This document shows positions 8,093 to 16,600 of a stretch of DNA of 64,000 bases, in pieces (position 1 is the stretch's first letter; every line of letters starts with the position of its first letter). The DNA comes from Streptomyces sp. CNQ-509. Lineage in GTDB: Bacteria > Actinomycetota > Actinomycetes > Streptomycetales > Streptomycetaceae. The translations under genes were made by a program, and so were the position numbers. The stretch is taken from positions 7,557,447 to 7,621,446 of the forward strand of contig NZ_CP011492.1 in assembly GCF_001011035.1 (NCBI RefSeq), in the 5' to 3' direction. The notes under the pieces were generated by a model. It was not told the DNA's origin. It worked only from the letters and a program-made list of their open reading frames with translations, and made no database searches.

Positions 8093-9022
8093 TCAATGAC
8101 AGAGATTTGCCTCATGCTCCGCGTGTCCGACCGGCTCGATCTGGAACGTGCAGTGGGCGACATCGAAGTGATCGCCGAGGCACCCCTGCAGATCGTGCAG
8201 CAACCTCTCCTGCCCCACCGCCTGCAGCACGCTCTCCTTCACCACCACGTGCGCCGATATCACCGGCATCCCCGAGGTGATCGTCCACACGTGCAGATCG
8301 TGCAGCTCCACCACGCCCGGCAGCGCCAGGATGTGCGTCCGTACCTCGGAGACGTCCACGTCCTTCGGCGCCGCCTCCAGCAGCACGTCCAGCGCCTCGC
8401 GCAGGAGCCGGAACGTCCGCGGGATGATCATCGAGCCGATGGCGAGGGAGGCGACCGGGTCCGCGTACTGCCAGCCGGTGGTGACGATGACCAGCGCCGA
8501 GATGATCACCGCGACCGAGCCCAGCGCGTCCGCCAGTACCTCCAGGAAGGCGCCGCGCACGTTCAGGCTCTCCCGCCGGCCGCGCATGAGCAGGGCCAGC
8601 GAGATCAGGTTGACCACCAGGCCCGCGGCACCGAAGGCGAAGGTCAGCCCGCCCTCGATCTCCGGCGGGTCCATGAAGCGCATGACCGCCTGGTAGAGGA
8701 TGTAGCCGCCGACGCCGAAGAGCAGCAGACAGTTGGCCAGCGCCGCCAGGATCTCGGCCCGCGCGAAGCCGAAGGTGCGCCGTTCGCTCGTCGGCCGGTT
8801 CGCGAAGTGGATCGCCAGCAGCGCCATGGAGAGCCCGACCACGTCGGTCGCCATGTGCCCGGCGTCCGCGACCAGCGCCAGCGAGCCGGTGATCACCCCA
8901 CCGGCCACCTGCAGCCCCAGCACCGACAGGGTGAGGAGCAGGGCGATGCGCAGCCGGCCGCGGTGGGCGGCGGAGGCCGTGCCGCCTGACGATCCGTGGG
9001 AGTGGTCGTGCCCTGCACCCAT
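8093..9022 (-). CDS. Cation diffusion facilitator (Zn/Cd/Co efflux)
   Basis: 309 residues, membrane. A His-rich N-terminus (GHDHSHGS) precedes six transmembrane helices and a C-terminal cytoplasmic domain ending in a His/Glu-rich tail (HAEHEANLCH). TM2 carries DAGHMATDV (the HxxxD metal site). In TM5 the equivalent motif is EVLAD, with Glu in place of the usual His, a change I recall in other actinobacterial CDF proteins that could shift metal preference. Family members exchange metal for protons. GGAGGG precedes the ATG. An ATGAA/TTCAT repeat lies about 100 bp upstream. Confidence 0.92.
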   Translation of the reverse strand: MGAGHDHSHGSSGGTASAAHRGRLRIALLLTLSVLGLQVAGGVITGSLALVADAGHMATDVVGLSMALLAIHFANRPTSERRTFGFARAEILAALANCLLLFGVGGYILYQAVMRFMDPPEIEGGLTFAFGAAGLVVNLISLALLMRGRRESLNVRGAFLEVLADALGSVAVIISALVIVTTGWQYADPVASLAIGSMIIPRTFRLLREALDVLLEAAPKDVDVSEVRTHILALPGVVELHDLHVWTITSGMPVISAHVVVKESVLQAVGQERLLHDLQGCLGDHFDVAHCTFQIEPVGHAEHEANLCH

Positions 9023-9122
9023 GCCGCGTGCCCTCCGGTTCCCAGGCGGTCGCGGGCAGGCCCTCGTGCCTGCCCGACGATCTCAGTGAACTACGGGCAG
9101 GGGGTATTCGCCAAACCTTGAC

Positions 9123-9139
9123 ATGAAGTCGGTTTTCAT
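9123..9139. promoter_or_regulatory. ATGAA-N7-TTCAT inverted repeat upstream of the CDF exporter
   Basis: ATGAA (9123-9127) and TTCAT (9135-9139) are separated by 7 nt. ArsR/SmtB metal sensors bind TGAA-N6-TTCA-type boxes near czc/zit genes; spacing here is one base longer. No ArsR gene is nearby. Candidate only. Confidence 0.3.
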
Positions 9140-9180
9140 CGCCTGACCTGCGGAAACGCTCATGCGGGAGTCTCGGCTGG

Positions 9181-10167
9181 TCAGCCGCGCCGCGCCTCCG
9201 GATGGCTGTGCAGCCAGCCCGCCCAGGCGGACTCGACCATGGCGCGCACGTCCAGCCGCGGCAGCCAGCCCAGTTCCTTGGCCGCCAGGTCGTACGACGC
9301 GACCACCCGGGCCGGGTCCCCGGGGCGGCGGGGGAGGACCTCGGGGGTGTGCCCGCTCCGCCCCGTGACCTCGGCCACGATGGCGGCCAGCTCACGCACC
9401 GACACGCCGGTGCCGCTGCCGAGGTTCACCGTCAGGTCGCCGGAGACCGCCGGGGCGGCGACGCGGCGGGCCGCCGCCAGGTGGGCGTCGGCGAGGTCGA
9501 CGACGTGCACGTAGTCACGGATGCAGGTGCCGTCCGGGGTGGGGTAGTCGTCGCCGAAGATCCGCATCGGCTGGTGCGCGGTCAGCCGCGCGAAGAACAT
9601 CGGGACCACGTTGAACACCCCGGTGTCCGCCAGCCCGGGGGCCGCCGACCCGGCGACGTTGAAGTAGCGCAGGCAGGCGGTCGCCAGCCCGTGCGCGCGC
9701 CCGGTGGCCCGAAGCAGCCACTCACCTGCGAGTTTGGTCTCGCCGTACGGGTTGATCGGCAGGCAGGGGGTGTCCTCGGTGACGAGGTCGACGTCGGGCA
9801 TGCCGTAGACGGCGGCCGAGGAGGAGAGGACGAAGCGGCGGACGCCCGCGGCCACCACGGCCTCCAGCAGCACGCCCAGGCCGTGCACGTTCTCCCGGTA
9901 GTACGAGAGCGGCTGCTCCACCGACTCGCCGACCTGTTTCTTCGCCGCCAGGTGCAGCACGCCGGTGACGTCGTACTCGGCGATCGTGCGGTCGAGCAGC
10001 AGCCGGTCCAGGAACGTACCCCGCACCAGCGGTACGTCCGCCGGCAGCCGGGCCGGATTGCCGGTGGACACGTCGTCCAGCACGACGACCCGCTCCCCGG
10101 CACCCGCCATGGTCCGCACGACATGCGCGCCGATGTAACCGGCCCCGCCGGTGATCAACCACGTCAT
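9181..10167 (-). CDS. galE: UDP-glucose 4-epimerase
   Basis: 328 residues. Extended-SDR epimerase converting UDP-glucose and UDP-galactose, cytoplasmic. Rossmann NAD motif TGGAGYIGAHVV at residues 6-17, catalytic Ser region LSSSAAVYG, and the Tyr-Lys pair in NPYGETKLAGE near residue 140. Length is normal. It is divergent from the glycopolymer operon at 10356 with 188 bp between starts, so it may provide sugar donor for that pathway (inference). ATG start at 10167. Confidence 0.92.
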   Translation of the reverse strand: MTWLITGGAGYIGAHVVRTMAGAGERVVVLDDVSTGNPARLPADVPLVRGTFLDRLLLDRTIAEYDVTGVLHLAAKKQVGESVEQPLSYYRENVHGLGVLLEAVVAAGVRRFVLSSSAAVYGMPDVDLVTEDTPCLPINPYGETKLAGEWLLRATGRAHGLATACLRYFNVAGSAAPGLADTGVFNVVPMFFARLTAHQPMRIFGDDYPTPDGTCIRDYVHVVDLADAHLAAARRVAAPAVSGDLTVNLGSGTGVSVRELAAIVAEVTGRSGHTPEVLPRRPGDPARVVASYDLAAKELGWLPRLDVRAMVESAWAGWLHSHPEARRG

Positions 10168-10355
10168 GCCGGAACACTACCGCCCCGGTTTGGAGCACGG
10201 GTGCGAGCTGCGAAATGATGATCGCCACCCGGTCGAGGCGAACGGGCGGTGAACCCGTGGTTCCAGGGATCCGCTAACCTCTGCCGACAGCCGCCCGGCC
10301 GGACGGGGGAGGGGCGGTCCCGCCTGCCGCCCCGCTTGCCAAGGAGTGAGTTCGT
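10168..10355. promoter_or_regulatory. Divergent promoter region, galE / glycopolymer operon
   Basis: 188 bp with no plausible gene. It must hold both promoters. On the + strand CGCTAACCT (10271-10279) is a possible -10 and AAGGAG (10341-10346) is the ribosome-binding site of the first operon gene. No strong palindrome was seen. Confidence 0.4.
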
Positions 10356-12161
10356 CTGCGGACCGCAATCCTGATCGGCCCGCCCGTCCACGGGTCCCCC
10401 CTGGAGAGCGACCTGAGGTCGCTGGGCTACGACGACGTGCGTACCGCCGCGGACGTGGCCGACGCCGCCACCGTCCTCGCGCTGCTGCCCGAGGACGCCC
10501 GGGTCGCGCTCGTCGACAGCCGCTTCGTCGGCCACCGGCACAGCCTGCGCCTCACCCTCGCCGACCCCCGCTTCCCCGCCGCCGCCCTGCCCGGCGTGGT
10601 CGCGGCGCGGACGCCCGCGGCCCGCAGCGCGCTCTCCCGCGCGGTGATGCGCAGCCACACCCTGGACGGCGTCGCCGAGCAGACCGCCGCGCAGCTCGCG
10701 GAGGCGGACGAGCGGCTGGCCCGGCCTGAGCTGGGCGTCCTGGTGGCGGCCGTACCCGAGGACGCCCTCGCGCGGGCGAAGGCCACGGACGCGGTCGCCG
10801 CCGTGGACGAGGAGAAGGCCCGGCTGCGCGCCGCGGTCAAGAGCCGCGACGGGTTCTTCACCACCTTCTTCATCAGCCCCTACTCGCGCTACCTCGCCCG
10901 CTGGTGCGCCAACCGCGGCCTCACCCCGAACCAGGTCACCACCGCCTCCCTGGCCACCGCCGTGCTCGCGGCCGGCTGCGCGGCCACCGGCACCCGCGGC
11001 GGCTTCGTCGCCGCCGGCGTGCTGCTCCTGCTCTCCTTCGTGCTGGACTGCACCGACGGCCAGCTCGCCCGCTACTCGCTGCAGTACTCCACGATGGGCG
11101 CCTGGCTCGACGCCACCTTCGACCGCGCCAAGGAGTACGCCTACTTCGCCGGCCTCGCCATCGGCGCCGCCAACGCCGACGGCGACGACGTGTGGGCCCT
11201 CGCGCTGGCCGCCATGGTGCTGCAGACCTGCCGGCACGTCGTGGACTTCGCCTTCAACGAGTCCATCGCCGGCACCGCCGCCGCGGCGGCCAACACCAGC
11301 CCGACCGCGGCCCTCTCCGAACGGCTCGACCGCCTCGGCTGGACGGTGTGGCTGCGCCGCATGGTGGTGCTGCCGATCGGCGAACGCTGGGCGCTGATCG
11401 CCGTGCTCACCGCCGTCACCACCCCGCGCGTCGTCTTCGTCGTCCTGCTGGTCGGCATGGGGCTCGCCGCCTCCTACACCACCGCGGGCCGGGTGCTGCG
11501 CTCCCTCAAGCGCCGCGTCCCGCGCACCGAGCAGGCCCTCAAGGCGCTGGACGAGCTCACCGACACCGGCCCGCTCGCCGAAGCCGCCGCCCGCTCCCTG
11601 CGCGCCCCGGTGCGCTCCCTGCCGTCGTACGCCGCGCCCGCCCTCGCCGCCGCCGGCGGCGTACTCCTCGTGGCGCTGGCGCTCTTCACCCCGTACGGCA
11701 CCTGGTGGCCCCTGATAGGCGCCGCCGGCTACGTCCTCACCTCGGCACTCGCCGTCGCCCGGCCGCTCGCGGGCCCGCTGGACTGGCTCGTGCCGCCGGT
11801 CTTCCGGGCCGCCGAGTACGGCCTCGTCCTCGCGCTCGCGGCCCGTTCCGAGGTGAACGGAGCGCTTCCTGCGGCTTTCGGGCTGGTGGCCGCGGTCGCC
11901 TACCATCACTACGACACCGTGTACCGCATCCGCGGCGGCACGGGTGCGCCCCCGCGCCTGCTGGTGCGGGCGATCGGCGGGCACGAGGGACGGGTGCTGG
12001 CGGTCACGCTGGCGGCAGCCCTGCTGACCGGAACGCGCTTCATGTTCGCGCTCGCGGCCATCGCCGCGGCCGTGGCGCTGGTGGTGCTCACCGAGAGCAT
12101 CCGCTTCTGGGTCTCCTCCGGAGCCCCCGCTGTACACGACGAAACAGGAGAACCCGCATGA
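10356..12161 (+). CDS. DUF5941-type protein with CDP-alcohol phosphatidyltransferase domain
   Basis: About 601 residues if translation begins at the CTG at 10356, 9 nt after AAGGAG; the first in-frame ATG/GTG is GTG 10437. The N-terminus (RTAILIGPPVHGSPLESDL) reads as conserved protein, so the later start would truncate it. Residues ~1-140 form a soluble nucleotidyltransferase-like or unknown domain. Then RGLTPNQVT introduces a membrane CDP-alcohol phosphotransferase domain with DGQLAR, a Gly and two more Asp (DCTDGQLARYS, GAWLDATFDR) and about eight helices. The enzyme should join a CDP-activated alcohol to an acceptor at the membrane. Its stop overlaps the next ATG (ATGA). Layout recalls bifunctional IPCT/DIPPS enzymes. 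Confidence 0.8.
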   Translation: MRTAILIGPPVHGSPLESDLRSLGYDDVRTAADVADAATVLALLPEDARVALVDSRFVGHRHSLRLTLADPRFPAAALPGVVAARTPAARSALSRAVMRSHTLDGVAEQTAAQLAEADERLARPELGVLVAAVPEDALARAKATDAVAAVDEEKARLRAAVKSRDGFFTTFFISPYSRYLARWCANRGLTPNQVTTASLATAVLAAGCAATGTRGGFVAAGVLLLLSFVLDCTDGQLARYSLQYSTMGAWLDATFDRAKEYAYFAGLAIGAANADGDDVWALALAAMVLQTCRHVVDFAFNESIAGTAAAAANTSPTAALSERLDRLGWTVWLRRMVVLPIGERWALIAVLTAVTTPRVVFVVLLVGMGLAASYTTAGRVLRSLKRRVPRTEQALKALDELTDTGPLAEAAARSLRAPVRSLPSYAAPALAAAGGVLLVALALFTPYGTWWPLIGAAGYVLTSALAVARPLAGPLDWLVPPVFRAAEYGLVLALAARSEVNGALPAAFGLVAAVAYHHYDTVYRIRGGTGAPPRLLVRAIGGHEGRVLAVTLAAALLTGTRFMFALAAIAAAVALVVLTESIRFWVSSGAPAVHDETGEPA

Positions 12162-12892
12162 TCGGCCTCGTGCTGGCGGCCGGCGCCGGAAGGCGTCTGC
12201 GCCCCTACACCGACACCCTGCCGAAGGCCCTGGTGCCCGTCGACGGTGAGACCACCGTCCTCGACCTCACCCTCGGCAACTTCGCCGAGATCGGGCTCAC
12301 CGAGGCGGCGATCATCGTCGGCTACCGCAAGGAGGCGGTGTACGAGCGCAAGGAGGCCCTGGAGCGTACGTACGGTCTGAAGCTCACCCTGATCGACAAC
12401 GACAAGGCAGAGGAGTGGAACAACGCCTACTCCCTCTGGTGCGGGCGGGATTCGGTCCGGCACGACGTGATCCTCGCCAACGGCGACACCGTCCACCCCG
12501 TCTCCGTCGAGAAGACGCTGCTCGCCGCCCGCGGCGGCGGCAAGAAGATCATCCTCGCCCTCGACACGGTCAAGCAGCTCGCCGACGAGGAGATGAAGGT
12601 CGTCGCCGACGAGAAGGGGGTCCGGAAGATCACCAAGCTGATGGACCCGGCCGAGGCCACCGGCGAGTACATCGGCGTCACCCTCATCGAGGGCGGCGCG
12701 GCCGACGAGCTGGCCGACGCGCTGAAGACCACCTTCGAGCGCGACCCCGACCTCTACTACGAGGACGGCTACCAGGAGCTGGTCGACCGCGGCTTCAGGA
12801 TCGACGTCGAGCCCATCGGCGACGTCGCCTGGGTCGAGATCGACAACCACGACGACCTCGCCAAGGGCAGGGAGATCGCGTGCCGGTACTGA
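12158..12892 (+). CDS. Sugar/alcohol-phosphate nucleotidyltransferase
   Basis: 244 residues, soluble. The N-terminus LVLAAGAGRRLRPYTDTLPK is the nucleotide-binding loop of the NTP-transferase family (LicC, glucose-1-phosphate thymidylyl- and inositol-1-phosphate cytidylyltransferases). NNAYSLWCGR and LANGDTVHP supply substrate and metal-site regions (Asp in NGD). It lies between CDP-alcohol transferase genes, so making a CDP-alcohol such as CDP-glycerol or CDP-inositol is the best guess; a sugar-nucleotide is the alternative. ATG at 12158 overlaps the previous stop and the 3' end overlaps the next gene by 13 bp, so the genes are translationally coupled. Confidence 0.85.
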   Translation: MIGLVLAAGAGRRLRPYTDTLPKALVPVDGETTVLDLTLGNFAEIGLTEAAIIVGYRKEAVYERKEALERTYGLKLTLIDNDKAEEWNNAYSLWCGRDSVRHDVILANGDTVHPVSVEKTLLAARGGGKKIILALDTVKQLADEEMKVVADEKGVRKITKLMDPAEATGEYIGVTLIEGGAADELADALKTTFERDPDLYYEDGYQELVDRGFRIDVEPIGDVAWVEIDNHDDLAKGREIACRY

Positions 12893-13944
12893 CCCGCCTG
12901 ATCCCGTCGCCGCTGACGGTCGACATCCGGGCCGGGGCGCTGGACGACCTCGCTGACCTCCTCTCCGACCAGCGTGTCGCGCCGTCGGGCCGGCTCGCCT
13001 TCGCCATCAGCCCGCGCTCCGGGCAGGCGCTGCGCGACCGCTTCGCGCCGGCGCTGCCCGGCGCCGACTGGTTCGCCGACGCCGACGGCACCATCGACGG
13101 TGCCGTACGGCTCGCCGACTCCATCAAGCGCACCGGCCGCTACGACGCCGTCGTCGGCCTCGGCGGCGGCAAGGTCATCGACTCGGCGAAGTACGCCGCC
13201 GCGCGCGTCGGCCTGCCGATGGTCGCCGTGGCCACCAACCTCGCCAACGACGGCCTCTGCTCGCCGGTCTCCACACTCGACAACGACGCCGGCCGCGGCT
13301 CGTACGGCGTGCCGAACCCCATCGCGATCGTCATCGACCTCGACGTCATCCGCGAGGCGCCGGCGCGCTTCGTCCGGGCCGGCATCGGCGACGTGACGTG
13401 CAAGCTGTCCGCCGTCGCCGACTGGGAGCTGTCCCACCGCGAGACCGGTGAGCCCATCGACGGGCTGGCCGCCGCGATGGCCCGCAGCGCCGGCGACTCG
13501 GTGCTGCGCCACCCCGGCGGGATCGGCGACGACGACTTCCTCGTCATCCTCGCCGAGGCGCTGGTGCTCTGCGGCATCGCGATGTCGGTGGCCGGCGACA
13601 GCCGGCCGGCCTCCGGTGCGTGCCACGAGATCAGCCACGCCTTCGACCTGCTCTACCCGAAGCGCTGCGCGCTCCACGGCGAGCAGTGCGGCATCGGCGG
13701 GACCTTCGCCACGTTCTTGCGCGGTGACCGGGAGACGGCACTGCTGATGGCCCAGGTGCTGCGCAGGCACGGGCTGCCGGTGCTGGCCGACGACATCGGC
13801 TTCGCGGACGACGAGTTCGTGAAGGCCATCGAGTTCGCGCCGCAGACCCGGCCCGGCCGGTACACGATCCTCGAACACCTCGACCTGTCCACCGACGAGA
13901 TCAGAGACGCCTACGCCGACTATGCCAAAGCCATCGGTAGCTGA
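12880..13944 (+). CDS. Iron-containing alcohol dehydrogenase, glycerol-1-phosphate dehydrogenase-like
   Basis: 354 residues from GTG 12880 (GGGAG upstream, inside the previous gene). It resembles the AraM/EgsA group that reduces dihydroxyacetone phosphate to sn-glycerol-1-phosphate. NAD loop GLGGGKVIDSAKYAA near residue 90, TNLANDGLCSPVS near 120, and metal ligands in GDVTCKLSA (Asp), HEISHAFD (His) and CALHGEQCG (His). G1P is the archaeal lipid backbone; B. subtilis AraM makes it for heptaprenylglyceryl phosphate. Here the adjacent nucleotidyltransferase could activate it to a CDP-glycerol enantiomer (inference). Substrate is unproven. It overlaps the next gene by 23 bp. Confidence 0.82.
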   Translation: MPVLTRLIPSPLTVDIRAGALDDLADLLSDQRVAPSGRLAFAISPRSGQALRDRFAPALPGADWFADADGTIDGAVRLADSIKRTGRYDAVVGLGGGKVIDSAKYAAARVGLPMVAVATNLANDGLCSPVSTLDNDAGRGSYGVPNPIAIVIDLDVIREAPARFVRAGIGDVTCKLSAVADWELSHRETGEPIDGLAAAMARSAGDSVLRHPGGIGDDDFLVILAEALVLCGIAMSVAGDSRPASGACHEISHAFDLLYPKRCALHGEQCGIGGTFATFLRGDRETALLMAQVLRRHGLPVLADDIGFADDEFVKAIEFAPQTRPGRYTILEHLDLSTDEIRDAYADYAKAIGS

Positions 13945-14701
13945 GCTACGGCCCGTGGTCCACCCCCCGGGGGTGAAGGACCGGCGCAGCGGGGAGCACT
14001 GGGCCGGCCGCCTCTACATGCGCGAGATCTCGCTGCGCGTCGACCGGCACCTGGTGAACACCCGGGTCACGCCCAACCAACTGACGTACGTCATGACCCT
14101 CGCCGGCGTCCTCGCCGCCCCGGCGCTGCTGGTCCCCGGGATCGCCGGGGCCCTGCTGGGCGTGCTGATGGTCCAGTTGTACCTGCTGCTCGACTGCGTC
14201 GACGGGGAGGTCGCCCGCTGGAAGCAGCAGTTCTCCATCGGCGGCGTGTACCTCGACCGGGTCGGCGCGTACCTCTGCGACGCCGCGGTGCTGGTGGGCT
14301 TCGGCCTGCGCGCCGCCGACCCGTGGGGCGAGGGCTCCGTCGACTGGCTCTGGGCCTTCCTCGGCACCCTCGCCGCGCTGGGCGCCGTGCTGATCAAGGC
14401 GGAGACCGACCTCGTCGGCGTCGCCCGCCACCAGCAGGGCCTGCCGCCGGTCAAGGAGTCCGCGGCCGAGCCGCGCTCGTCGGGAGTCGCCGTGGCCCGC
14501 AAGGCGGCGTCGGCGCTGAAGTTCCACCGGCTGATCCTGGGGATCGAGGCGTCACTCCTCATCCTCCTGCTGGCGATCCTCGACCTGATCAAGGGGGACC
14601 TTTACTTCTCCCGGCTCGGTGTCGCCGTACTCGCCGCGATAGCGATGCTGCAGACCCTCCTCCACCTGGTCAGCATTCTGGCCTCCAGTAGGTTGCGGTG
14701 A
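13922..14701 (+). CDS. CDP-alcohol phosphatidyltransferase (second in operon)
   Basis: 259 residues, polytopic membrane enzyme. VTPNQLTYV near residue 55 and the full signature DG-x2-AR-x8-G-x3-D-x3-D (DGEVAR, GGVYLDRVGAYLCD) near 100 show a catalytically complete CDP-alcohol phosphotransferase. The cytoplasmic N-terminus carries GEHWAGRLYMREIS. Being separate from the DUF5941 enzyme, it probably uses a different acceptor or performs a second step. ATG at 13922 lies 23 bp before the previous stop, and its stop overlaps the GTG of the glycosyltransferase gene (GTGA). Confidence 0.87.
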   Translation: MPKPSVAELRPVVHPPGVKDRRSGEHWAGRLYMREISLRVDRHLVNTRVTPNQLTYVMTLAGVLAAPALLVPGIAGALLGVLMVQLYLLLDCVDGEVARWKQQFSIGGVYLDRVGAYLCDAAVLVGFGLRAADPWGEGSVDWLWAFLGTLAALGAVLIKAETDLVGVARHQQGLPPVKESAAEPRSSGVAVARKAASALKFHRLILGIEASLLILLLAILDLIKGDLYFSRLGVAVLAAIAMLQTLLHLVSILASSRLR

Positions 14702-15630
14702 GCCGAATGACATATGAACACCAGTCCCGGCAGCCGGAGGCCAAGCGTCCGGAGGACGTCAGGGTCGGCGCCGTCGTGATCACGATGGGCCAGCGCCCCG
14801 AGGAGCTGCGGGCGCTGCTGGAGTCGGTCGCCAAGCAGGACGGCGCGCCGGTCGAGGTGGTCGTCGTCGCCCAGGGCGTGACCGTGCCGAACATCCCGCA
14901 GGGCGTCCGGGTCGTGGAACTGCCCGAGAACCTGGGGATCCCCGGCGGGCGCAACGTCGGCATCGAAGCGTTCGGCGAGGGCGGCCGCGATGTCGACGTA
15001 TTGCTCTTTCTCGACGACGACGGTCTTCTGCCACAACAGGACACGGCCCGGCTGGTGCGCGAGGCGTTCGCCGCCGACCCGCGCCTGGGCATCGTCAGCT
15101 TCCGCATCGCCGATCCCGAGACCGGGGTCACGCAGCGCCGGCACGTGCCCCGGTTGCGCGCCTCCGACCCGATGCGCTCCTCGCGCGTCACCACCTTCCT
15201 CGGCGGCGCCAACGCGGTCCGCACGGAGGTGTTCCAGGAGGTCGGCGGGCTGCCGGACGACTTCTTCTACGCCCATGAGGAGACCGACCTCGCCTGGCGG
15301 GCGCTGGACGCGGGCTGGCACATCGACTACCGCGCCGACATGGTGCTGCACCACCCGACGATGCCGCCCAGCAGGCATGCCACGTACCACCACAACGTGG
15401 CCCGCAACCGGGTCTGGCTGGCCCGCCGGAACCTGCCCGCGCCGCTCGTCCCGGTCTATCTCGGTGTCTGGTTCCTGCTCACAGTGGCACGCAGCCCCTC
15501 CCCGGCTGTGCTGAAATCATGGCTCGTAGGCTTCCGAGAGGGCTGGCGCGCGCCGTGCGGGCCGCGCAAACCCATGAAGTGGCGTACGGTGTGGCGGCTG
15601 ACCCGGCTGGGACGACCGCCCGTGATCTGA
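14698..15630 (+). CDS. Family 2 glycosyltransferase
   Basis: 310 residues. GT-A nucleotide-sugar transferase: VVITMGQRPEEL at the N-terminus, LPENLGIPGGRNVGIEAF near residue 80, the metal-binding LFLDDDGLL near 105, and the acceptor-side YAHEETDLAWRALDAGW near 205 with the ED-type base. Resembles rhamnosyltransferases and other wall-polysaccharide enzymes. No N-terminal membrane helix; one hydrophobic stretch near the C-terminus (VYLGVWFLLTV). GTG 14698 overlaps the previous stop; ATG 14707 is the alternative start. It probably adds sugar to the lipid-linked intermediate made by the neighbours (inference). Confidence 0.87.
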   Translation: MSRMTYEHQSRQPEAKRPEDVRVGAVVITMGQRPEELRALLESVAKQDGAPVEVVVVAQGVTVPNIPQGVRVVELPENLGIPGGRNVGIEAFGEGGRDVDVLLFLDDDGLLPQQDTARLVREAFAADPRLGIVSFRIADPETGVTQRRHVPRLRASDPMRSSRVTTFLGGANAVRTEVFQEVGGLPDDFFYAHEETDLAWRALDAGWHIDYRADMVLHHPTMPPSRHATYHHNVARNRVWLARRNLPAPLVPVYLGVWFLLTVARSPSPAVLKSWLVGFREGWRAPCGPRKPMKWRTVWRLTRLGRPPVI

Positions 15631-15673
15631 CAAGCTCGTACCGTTGAGTGTCTGAGGACGAAAGTTACCGACT

Positions 15674-16600
15674 GTGAGCGAAACGGCAGTGGGCGCTCCG
15701 CCCAAGCGCCATCCCGATGACGGGCTGACCCCGGCCGAGCTGGCCGCCAAGTACGGCCTCACGGTGAGCGGCGCGCGACCCGGACTGCCCGAGTACGTGC
15801 GGCAGCTCTGGGCGCGCCGCCACTTCATCCTGACCTTCTCGCGCGCCAAGCTCACCGCGCAGTACAGCAAGGCGAAGCTGGGCCAGGTCTGGCAGGTGCT
15901 GACCCCGCTGCTGAACGCGACCGTCTTCTTCTTCATCTTCGGCGTGCTGCTCGGCGGCCGCGCCGGGATGAGCAACGACGTCTACATCCCGTTCCTGGTC
16001 ACGGGGGTGTTCGTCTGGACGTTCACCCAGCAGTCCGTGATGTCGGGAGTCCGGTCGATCTCGGGGAACCTGGGCCTGGTGCGGGCGCTGCACTTCCCGC
16101 GGGCCGCGCTGCCGATCTCGTTCTCGCTGCAGCAACTGCAGCAGTTGCTCTACTCCATGACGGTGCTGGCCGTCATCCTGGTCGCCTTCGGCTGGTACCC
16201 GACGTGGACGTGGCTGCTGATCGTGCCGATCCTGGCGCTCCAGTACGTCTTCAACACCGGCCTGGCGATGGTCGTGGCCCGGCTGGGCAGCGACACGCCG
16301 GACCTCGCGCAGCTCATGCCGTTCATCCTGCGCGCCTGGATGTACGGCTCGGGCGTGATGTTCCCCCTGCAGTACATGATGACGGTGCGGGCGGACGCGC
16401 CGCAGTGGGCCGCCGACCTCGTCGCGATGAACCCGGCCGCTGTATACATGGACCTCATGCGCTACGCCCTCATGGGGGACTTCCCGAAGGCGTACCTGCC
16501 GCCGAACGTCTGGCTGCTGGCGGCGGGCTGGGCCGTGGTGGTCGGCGCGTTCGGATTCGTGTTCTTCTGGAAGGCTGAGGAGCGATATGGCCGTGGCTGA
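15674..16600 (+). CDS. ABC-2 type polysaccharide export permease (TagG/Wzm family)
   Basis: 308 residues. GTG start at 15674; the first ~60 residues are cytoplasmic (DDGLTPAELAAKYGL), then six transmembrane helices typical of Wzm/TagG (LNATVFFFIFGVLLG, VFVWTFTQQSVMSG, MTVLAVILVAF). With the ATPase encoded next door, it should flip a lipid-linked glycan or teichoic-acid-like polymer to the outer face. The 43-bp gap to the previous gene is the largest inside the operon. The 3' end overlaps the ATPase gene by 14 bp. Confidence 0.92.
   Translation: MSETAVGAPPKRHPDDGLTPAELAAKYGLTVSGARPGLPEYVRQLWARRHFILTFSRAKLTAQYSKAKLGQVWQVLTPLLNATVFFFIFGVLLGGRAGMSNDVYIPFLVTGVFVWTFTQQSVMSGVRSISGNLGLVRALHFPRAALPISFSLQQLQQLLYSMTVLAVILVAFGWYPTWTWLLIVPILALQYVFNTGLAMVVARLGSDTPDLAQLMPFILRAWMYGSGVMFPLQYMMTVRADAPQWAADLVAMNPAAVYMDLMRYALMGDFPKAYLPPNVWLLAAGWAVVVGAFGFVFFWKAEERYGRG

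Noticed and set aside
10346..10729. 127-codon frame from GTG 10346 as the operon's first gene
   Set aside because: The GTG overlaps the Shine-Dalgarno, and the encoded sequence is Arg/Pro-rich; the alternative frame gives conserved-looking protein joined to the CDP-alcohol transferase domain.
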